From the NCBI RefSeq assembly GCF_010015445.1, contig NC_053118.1, forward strand, positions 8,312,407 to 8,376,406: a DNA stretch of 64,000 nt, in the 5' to 3' direction. Numbering within the stretch: position 1 is the first letter of the stretch; the number at the start of each line of letters is the position of its first letter. Below the pieces are notes generated by a model, which was given only the letters and a program-made list of their open reading frames with translations, was not told the origin of the DNA and did no database searches. Shown here piece by piece: positions 56,688-64,000 of this stretch. Made by a program: the position numbers and the translations under genes. This stretch comes from Perca fluviatilis. Its lineage: Eukaryota; Chordata; Actinopteri; Perciformes; Percidae.

Positions 56688-57868
56688 AGGTCCCATGGCA
56701 TGAACATTTCACTTTATGAGTTTTTTTAACATTAATATGAGTTCCCCCCCCCCAGCCTGCCTATGGTCCCCCCAGTGGCTAGAAATGGTGATAGGTGTAA
56801 ACCGAGCCCTGGGTATCCTGCTCTGCCTTTGAGAAAATGAAAGCTCAGATGGGCCAATCAGGAATCTGCTCCTTTATGAGGTCATAAGGAGCAAGGTTAC
56901 CTCCCCTTTCTCTGCTTTGCCCGCCCAGAGAATTTGGCCCACCCATGAGAGAGAGAGAGAGACATCATGGCTTTCAAACGAGTAGTGGCAGTTGGTCAAG
57001 GCCACACCCCCACCCTCCACCTTGCCCCCCCCCCTCCTCAATAGCATTTAAAGCTACAGACACAGAAATGGCACATCCTAAGGAAAGCTCATTGTGGGAC
57101 TGGCTCTAGTGGCTGTAATTCTGCACCGAGGCTGAATTTCGGGAAAGAGACTTCAGATACAGTATTAGGGGACCATTAAGGCCTATATAAAAGAGACTTC
57201 AGATACAGTATTAGGAGACCACTAAGGTCTATATAAAAGAGACTTCAGATACAGTATTAGGAGACCACTAAGGTCTATATAAAAGAGACTTCAGATACAG
57301 TATTAGGGGACCACTAAGGTCTATATAAAAGAGACTTCAGATACAGTATTAGGGGACCACTAAGGCCTATATAAAAGAGACTTCAGATACAGTATTAGGG
57401 GACCACTAAGGTCTATATAAAAGAGACTTCAGATACAGTATTAGGAGACCACTAAGGCCTATATAAAAGAGACTTCAGATACAGTATTAGGGGACCACTA
57501 AGGTCTATATAAAAGAGACTTCAGATACAGTATTAGGGGACCACTAAGGCCTATATAAAAGAGACTTCATATACAGTATTAGGAGACCACTAAGGCCTAT
57601 ATAAAAAGGAAATTCAGATACAGTATTAGGGGACCACTAAGGTCTGTATAAAAGAGACTTCAGATACAGTATTAGGGGACCACTAAGGTCTATATAAAAG
57701 AGACTTCAGATACAGTATTAGGGGACCACTAAGGCCTATATAAAAGAGACTTCAGATACAGTATTAGGGGACCACTAAGGCCTATATAAAACAGACTTCA
57801 GATACAGTATTAGGGGACCACTAAGGCCTATATAAAAGCATACAAAGAGCACCATGTCATGGGACCTT
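56688..57868. mobile_element. TTAA-flanked element with internal minisatellite
   Basis: TTAA at 56684-56687 and 57869-57872 flank AGGTCCCATGGCATG and CATGTCATGGGACCTT. The left half matches 12973-13110. The right half is a 46-47-bp tandem array. Confidence 0.88.
57145..57838. repeat. 46-47-bp minisatellite, about 15 copies
   Basis: Unit AAAGAGACTTCAGATACAGT then ATTAGGGGACCACTAAGGYC then TATATA. Variants (GGAGACC/GGGGACC, GGTCT/GGCCT) alternate among copies. Units abut without spacers. Confidence 0.97.
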
Positions 57869-58195
57869 TTAAGCTTGGAGATTCAGAGCTGTGACGCTAG
57901 CATTAGCTCGAGCAACTCCACATGTCATCAGAGTAATACATGTCCATGGAGTCTGTGTTTGATCAACAGCCCTGTGTCCACATCCATTCTGGAATAAGGG
58001 CAGGGATGCACCAGGTGACACTTCTGTCCCTGACACTGTGTCATACACAGATTCTAACAAGACGGACATCCTTCCGATTCTCCCTTCTATTTCTGTCTCT
58101 TTCTGGAATATTGCCTGTTGTCTTGTAGAGGTTGGCCTTCTCACTTTGTTCCTCCTTCTCTGTCTGTCACACACAAACACGCACAAGGTGTGCAG

Positions 58196-58599
58196 TTGGG
58201 CTGCACATTATATGTTTTTTTTTAATTATCGTCATCGCAATATCAATTGGCGCAATAGACACATTGCGAAAGGCCGCGACACATCGCGAAAGACAGAGAT
58301 TTTTTTGTGTTTGGATGAAAGAAAAAATCAGTAGAAAACTGCACTTTAAAATGTAATTTTCATTCTTTTTAAGTGTTGCCTTTTTATATTCTAATACATG
58401 TTCACTTTATTCAACAAAAGAATGTTGGAAATGATTTTCTTTCATGCGTTTAAAATTCAACAAGCAATGTGTGGTACGAAGTTTTTAGCAGAATACCGAA
58501 AGCAGCAGAAATGTAGGACTTTATTTTTATCGCAAGCACTATCGTTATCGGGATATTCAACAACGTTATCGCACATTTTCCTCATATCGTGCAGCCCTC
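58196..58599. mobile_element. hAT MITE with perfect 8-bp target duplication
   Basis: GTGTGCAG at 58188-58195 and 58600-58607. Ends TTGGGCTGCACATTA and ATATCGTGCAGCCCTC. Confidence 0.92.
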
Positions 58600-59831
58600 G
58601 TGTGCAGATCGTCCACACCAGCCTCGGTTTTCTGTGTGTCTTGGGAGAAGAGACGGCATGATGTGGTGGCGGGCAGCGTCGGCCTCATATCTGCCGTGTT
58701 TCACCCAGGCACAGCGGCTCGCTGTTAGCAAACGATACAAACAAGGACTGACATGTTATTTAGTGTGCAGGCGCTCGGTCAGGCGGCTAATGAGTCTCGG
58801 TTCAGAACAGGCGAGAGGACGGACACACCGTGTGTCTCGCACAGACCAGGGGCTTTTTCGGACACTCCCTGGAAGACATTTATGAGGCAGACAGCCTATG
58901 TTTCACCACCAGACTGGATGGCATTGCACTACATTTATGAACTGTGTGTGCGTGCGTGTGTGTGTGTGTGTGTGAGATGCACAGTGAGAGAGAGGGTATG
59001 AGACTTGTCTTTGTGCAGCCAGATTATGGCTGCTGAGCCATTCGTTCTCCCCAGTGCCGCACTGAGCACCGAGCTGCTTGATCCGAGCTGACGGGCCACA
59101 TTGGGTCCAGGAATGAGGACGACAGCGAATAAGGACACCTCATCACGGCCAGAGGAGATCAGCAGTCAAGTGGCCGGAGGGAAAGAAAAAGCAGGTGGAG
59201 GGAGGAAGGAAAAAAAAAAAAAAAAAGGACTTCAGCGATAGGCCTACAGTTAATGTTCTTCATTTTTATTTCTCTTTTTGAAGAGGCATGTCAGGGCAGT
59301 CCGTAGAAAGAACGTAGGGGAGGAGGGAAGAGTATCTCCAGAGAGAGGGGACTGCGAGTGATGCGAATGCGCCGCCACTCCTCCCCGTAGCCCCGTGGCT
59401 TTGGCTTTCCACCATTCTCATTAACATGCATAAGACTCTCCAGCGTGCCCCGGCACCACCTTCCACCACACCACTGGGCTGCTCGGTGTCTCCACAGCAA
59501 CCACACAGCTAAATAGAGAGAGAGAGGGAGGGAGAGAGGGAGGAGAAGGATCGCTTTGTGAACCCGGTGCGTTCCCGGCGTTTGGGGATGGTGGTGCCAC
59601 ATCAGGAGGGAAACGGGTAAAATCCTACTCCCGTTCAGACAGATTTCCAGCCCACCAGACCCGGGTCGGGCCAATCCCAACTATTTATCTCCTATGGGGC
59701 GGGTTTCGGACGATGACCGACAACTTGCACTTTGCGCAAAATGTGTGACGGCGTCATTTTTTTGGCTCGGAAAACGACCAAGATGGCTGCAGCCGATTTC
59801 TGTTCCTGTGACTAGAGAGATCACATTACAC

Positions 59832-60030
59832 GTCATTTAGCTGACGCTTTTATTCTAAGCGACTCAACAGCTGCTATATGTGTCAGAGGGCTCACGCCTC
59901 TGGAGCAACTAGGGGTTAAGTGTCTTGCTCAGGGACACGTTGGTTGATGTATCGCAGTGGGAATTGAACCCAGGTCTCCCACACCCAAGGCATGGGTCAT
60001 AGCCACTGCGCCATCACCACCAGAGATCTT
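59832..60030 (-). mobile_element. tRNA-derived SINE, relative of 36807-36992
   Basis: Minus strand shows GGGTTCAATTCCCACTGCGA (B box), AGACACTTAACCCCTAGTTG, TGCTCCAGAGGCGTGAGCCC and the tail CAGCTAAATGACGTGTAATG. Confidence 0.82.
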
Positions 60031-60237
60031 ACGACCCAGACGCTTACAGTGGCTTAATAACACGCATACTCAGAAATAGAACACGGAGATGAGACCATTC
60101 CCTAGTGTTGGAGTAGCTCAGCAGGTGGAGCCCATCTAACATTTGATTATATTTAGAACTGCTGTGACCTTTTTTCCTGATCTGAACATTTTTCTTCTCG
60201 GGCAATGTCTCTGCTCGCTCCTTCACACTGCTGACCA

Positions 60238-60241
60238 CACG

Positions 60242-60305
<64 letters not shown>
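60238..60305. repeat. (CA)n microsatellite
   Basis: About 32 CA units. Confidence 0.97.
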
Positions 60306-60308
<3 letters not shown>

Positions 60309-60637
60309 GCGTCCTTTAGCTTCCTCCGGTTTCTGCGTGCTTTAAAGAGCCGAGTGTTGTGCAGCTCTCTGTCTGGAGGGGGGCTGTGTGCGTGCTGCGC
60401 TGCCTTGGCTTTGACATTTCAAAGCTCGGCTCGGACAAATTGCAGAGGGCACGGCCACGCAGTGGAAGCCTGTGTGCAGGGAGAGGATTCCCAGTGAGTG
60501 GCGTAAACCCAACCCCTGTCCCTGCCATTAGGCAGCCTCCTCTTCACACTTCATTTCACTTCATTTCACTTTAGTTTGGCTGCTGCGTCAGTATCAAGGC
60601 GACACTCCAGCATATATTCACATCCACTGGAAACGAC

Positions 60638-61181
60638 TAGGGGTGTGAGGAAAAAATCGATACACTTGAGTATTGCATTATTTTATTTAGCAATACTGTA
60701 TTGATTTTCAAAAAGGCAATATCGATTTAAAAAAAAAAAAAAAAGTGGTTCACGTTTATGTTGTGTTTAAACCCCCCTACCGCTAGATGGCTATGCTGAG
60801 ACGCACCACTGGTGTCCTTGCCTAACAGTGCCTAACAGTGCCTGACTTTTTGCTAGAAGCTAACAACGTAGCTATGGCTGAACTTTGGCCTACTTCAGCA
60901 TATCAACATTAGCTCACTAAGAACCTGGGAACCACAATCCCCAACTGGCAGTTTGGTTTTCTGTGTACTGAATTGTTTGACTTTTATGAACATAACGTCT
61001 TTTTTTAAATATTTGTTTTTTTCTAAAATGTTACTTCAGTTCAAGTGTGTTTGTCTGTTCTGAATGTTTAAAATGAAAAGAAAAATGAAAAAATCCCAAT
61101 ATATCGCCTTACGCACAGTATCGAAATATATCGCAATATATTGAATCGTGATACGTATCGTATCGCCAGATTCTTGCCCTA
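60638..61181. mobile_element. hAT MITE with perfect 8-bp target duplication
   Basis: GAAACGAC at 60630-60637 and 61182-61189. Ends TAGGGGTGTGAGGAAAAAAT and ATCGCCAGATTCTTGCCCTA; interior rich in ATCGATA and TATCGCAATATA. Confidence 0.92.
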
Positions 61182-62228
61182 GAAACGACATTATGCAGAG
61201 TGTAGACAACTCTTTTCCTGGCGGTCTTTATGGGCTGCGTTGCTTTCTCTTTAGAATTTTAAAGTGCACTGGAGTTTCTCCTTCTCCAGATTCATTTCCT
61301 TTTCTTGTTCTGGATCTCTCATCCACCAACACATGGTTTCTTATGTAACAATAGCTAACCAATATGTATCCCTTTTGTGTCCTATCTGACCGGAGGCGGT
61401 TTTCCCAGCCATGTCAGAGGCTTGGCTGTGGACAGTCTGGGCTAGGTAAAGCCATGAAGAGGGCACCACAACGTAGCCCGCTGCATGCAGCTGTGTGCCT
61501 GCTCTGTCTGGACCTGGCATGCTAATGAGGCGGCCACAAAAACACAAGAGACGGGGACAAAAGGAGGGTTTGTTGTCTCCACCTCTCAAATCCAGGTTTC
61601 CAGGTCCTCATTTATTAGTCAATGGACAGCAAATGAAAGTGCAGCCCATTTTAATAATGGATTCGTCATTAGATTTGGGCATCGTTTTGATTTGAACCAT
61701 TTTGATTTCAATTCCAGTTCTTCATTTTGTTCCCGGTTCTTATGGATTCCGATTCTTTTTGAGGGGTGGAGTTGAAACGGGTCACATGCTTATTTCACAG
61801 ATACGAGGAACATTTTGTTTTGGTTCAGTTGGTACCGAGCCTTTTCAGCGTAAAATAAAGCCACTCTAGAGCGCCGCTTACTGCGCTCCATGGCTGCAAC
61901 GCAACAAGCCTTGAGGTACGGTGGTCGCTACAGGAACCCAAACTTGCGCGTGTTAAATTTGGAACCGATGATCGCCTTCAGTCAGCTTGAATCTGTTTTT
62001 GCAGTTGTCCAAGTTGTCCTTTCTTTGAACAGTCCTCCGCTGCAACCTTGGTCAGCTTTTGTCTTGCGTCGTCTTCGAGGGAGGTTGGCTACAGTACCAT
62101 GGGCCTTTTTAAAGCAACACCAAATCACTTTTCCTCTTCGGTCCCCCAACAGTTTGGAAGCGGGAATCGTCCATTACCGCTGTCGTAATGTCTCATTATG
62201 TCTCATTCGAACTACAGATCCACTACCC

Positions 62229-62805
62229 TGACTCCGCCAGATGGATTACTTCGCATTTGCTCGGCATATCCATCTGGGAACTTTCCGTTGGAGAACTTTT
62301 GGGAAGGGGCGAAAATACTGGTTAGCTGATTGGATAAACCATCTGTCTATCACCTATGTTGGTGATAGACGGGCCAAATCAACCAATCAGATCCACGAAG
62401 CTTATGAAAATACAACCACAAGCCGCACGGGCCTGCGCTGCAGGCGAAGCGCGCTCGTTAGCTCAGCAAGCAAGCAACATGTCGGTAAAGGAGATTTGCC
62501 GTTTGTGTAACGATAATTTAGGAATAAAAGACACCCTTTCAGGTTCCCGCTCCATATTCCAAAAGAAGGATCCAAGAGAAAAAAGCATTAGCGAGCGGCT
62601 AACAGAATTAGGGCTACCGCTGTCTGAAAATACTGGTTAGCTGATGGGATAAACCATCTGTCTATCACCACCTAACCCGCCTCAAAACCAACGCTGATTG
62701 GCCCGTTCGTTTGGCGAACTGCTCCAAATTTTCTCTATCTCAAGATGCCAGACTGATCTGCGAGTGGAAAACTGGAGCTCGCGAGATCAGGACGGTCTCA
62801 CGAGG
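62229..62805 (+). mobile_element. Insertion with 17-bp duplication carrying a CxxC exon
   Basis: CTACAGATCCACTACCC at 62212-62228 and 62806-62822 flanks the insert, and the foldback arms resume on both sides. The insert has CCAAT-box-like AACCAATCAG near 62378, a GC-rich leader and an ORF at 62479. A 45-bp segment starting GAAAATACTGGTTAGCTGAT occurs twice (62311-62355 and 62626-62670). Confidence 0.7.
62479..62640 (+). CDS. Small CxxC-motif first exon, family not recognised
   Basis: ATG at 62479 (context AGCAACATGTC, purine at -3) opens 53 codons: MSVKEICRLCNDNLGIKDTL, then a Ser/Arg/Lys-rich part with IFQKKDPREKSISERLTEL. The CRLC pair near the N-terminus followed by basic residues recalls ZAD-like or other paired-cysteine DNA-binding starts in transposon-encoded proteins. 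A donor-like CTG|GTTAGC falls at 62635, just before the in-frame stop, so the exon probably continued elsewhere. It is either an exon of a mobile element or a captured gene fragment. I cannot assign a function. Confidence 0.35.
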   Translation: MSVKEICRLCNDNLGIKDTLSGSRSIFQKKDPREKSISERLTELGLPLSENTG

Positions 62806-64000
62806 CTACAGATCCACTACCCGATCTGGCAAACGTGCATAGTGCAGTTATAGCCGATAGAGGGCCGCAAAGCGAATGCAGAAGTGCCGTTCACCCTGTT
62901 AGGAGTCGATGAACCACTGGAACGATTTTGGAAACATTATTTTAAGGTACATTATTTTAGTGCAAGTTTGCCAGATCGGGTAGCAGATGAGTTATTCTTA
63001 TGTTCGAATGAGACATAAGAATAATGGGAACTGTAATGGACAATTCCAGCTTCCAACCTGTAGGGGGACCGACGCGGAAAAGTGCTTTAGTGTTGCTTTA
63101 AACCTGTTAACAATGGACATGGGACCATCATCTCTGGAGATGGACTTGGAGGCTTGAGATTGTCCAAGTTTGGCTATCATCTTCTGTCTGTCCTCCCCAG
63201 GACAATTCTCTGATTTTGTTCCTTTTCTCCATGCTCAGGGTGGTAAACGGATCTTTAGATGTCAGGCACCTGTGACTCACCACAGGTGAGTTCAAGGTGA
63301 ATCACCTGCAGGGCTGGGTGCTGAATTTGATACTTTTTAGGCACCGACCGAATTGCCTCCTTAGTATCGAGAATGGAAAACGGCCTCGTCATTCAATACC
63401 CAATTTCCAGACCTTAGGAGTAAGTGAGCGTCCGTGAGCCAATCAGCATGCAGCACACTTCCACCAAGATCTAATAATGTCTGCGATTGGCTGTTTAACG
63501 TTGCACATTGTAGAGGCATGCAGGAAAAACTCTGTTACACAGAGACGGCTCACGCAGTAGGTTAAAAAGATTTAGCCCTATTCACCTGCTTGAAACGTTG
63601 AGGGATGGGTCATGATTTTCCGAGTCTTCGAATAGTCAATAAATTATAAAAAATCGAATAGTTTAGAACTATTTTAACAGTGTTATGGTTTTTGTCCTTC
63701 CTTGTATGCATGATGTAACGTATGATCTTTTTACCCTCATCCCAGACCATGAAAGTGCTGTGCTTTTGCAACTTTTAACAGGCTGCGAGTGAGTTCTCTT
63801 TTAACTTGTCCAACAGCTTCCCCAGCATTCAGTTCACATTGTAAAGACGGCTGCATTTGAGATGCAAAGTGCTCTGTGGATTTGATCACTGTCAAGTGTT
63901 ATAGTCGTTTACATCCTGAAGTAGAGAATAGCTCGTTGGATATTTCAGCGTTCAGACTGTGAGACTTATTAACTTTGTATATGCATTTTAAGACTCTCGT

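Larger units (their letters stand above)
62113..63097. mobile_element. TTAA-flanked foldback MITE, interrupted
   Basis: TTAA at 62109-62112 and 63098-63101. Left AGCAACACCAAATCACTTTT and right (opposite strand) AGCAACACTAAAGCACTTTT begin inverted arms about 150 bp or more long (TCCATTACCG/TCCATTACAG, TATGTCTCATTCGAAC). Interrupted at 62229-62822. Confidence 0.85.
52329..64000. other. Right flank, intergenic or first intron, dominated by mobile DNA
   Basis: No recognisable host coding exon. Stretches not covered by listed elements (55.1-56.7, 58.6-59.8, 61.2-62.1, 63.1-64.0 kb) hold only short open frames without family resemblance and fragmentary repeats, such as the GATTTGGGCATCG region near 61.7 kb. 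Confidence 0.6.

Noticed and set aside
57145..57838. Regular repeats as a CRISPR array
   Set aside because: Units abut with no spacers, inside a transposable element of a eukaryotic genome.

Overview
The window looks like nuclear DNA of a teleost fish, probably a spiny-rayed one. It has GT-AG introns of up to about 18.5 kb, very many CA/GT microsatellites, tRNA-derived SINEs, and DNA transposons of the Tc1, hAT and TTAA-inserting types, as is usual for fish. There is no bacterial or organellar signal. One gene is certain: SNRK (SNF-related serine/threonine kinase), on the minus strand. A candidate untranslated first exon of a second, plus-strand gene lies near 51.9-52.3 kb.

Layout from the 5' end of SNRK (right) to its 3' end (left): a CpG-rich promoter and non-coding exon 1 at about 48.46-48.7 kb; exon 2 with the start codon and most of the kinase domain (47.07-47.78 kb); an 18.5-kb intron; exon 3 (28.43-28.57 kb); a 17.3-kb intron; then exons 4-8 at 11.0, 7.6, 5.0, 4.6 and 3.57-2.46 kb. 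All seven coding exons join in phase at consensus splice sites. They predict a protein of about 825 residues, provided one base is restored in a poly-G run of the last exon, where the assembled frame breaks.

The introns and the 48.7-64 kb flank are filled with mobile DNA. I could delimit many elements by their terminal inverted repeats and target-site duplications read directly from the sequence: hAT elements with perfect or near-perfect 8-bp duplications, a series flanked by TTAA, two Tc1-like elements flanked by TA, 5'-truncated retroelements with 14-18-bp duplications, and SINEs. Several are nested several layers deep, notably 37.1-40.7 kb, 15.96-20.74 kb, 21.7-22.6 kb and 62.1-63.1 kb. 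Coding remnants are a broken Tc1 transposase, an N-terminal piggyBac transposase remnant between long inverted arms, two BED zinc-finger hAT remnants, a LINE endonuclease, an L1-type C-terminus, an acidic hAT exon, and a small CxxC exon of unrecognised family.

I found no CRISPR array, rRNA, true tRNA gene or virus. The most unusual items are the layered elements, the CxxC-exon insertion, the inverted-arm piggyBac derivative, a perfect 30-bp hairpin, and the SNRK frame break.
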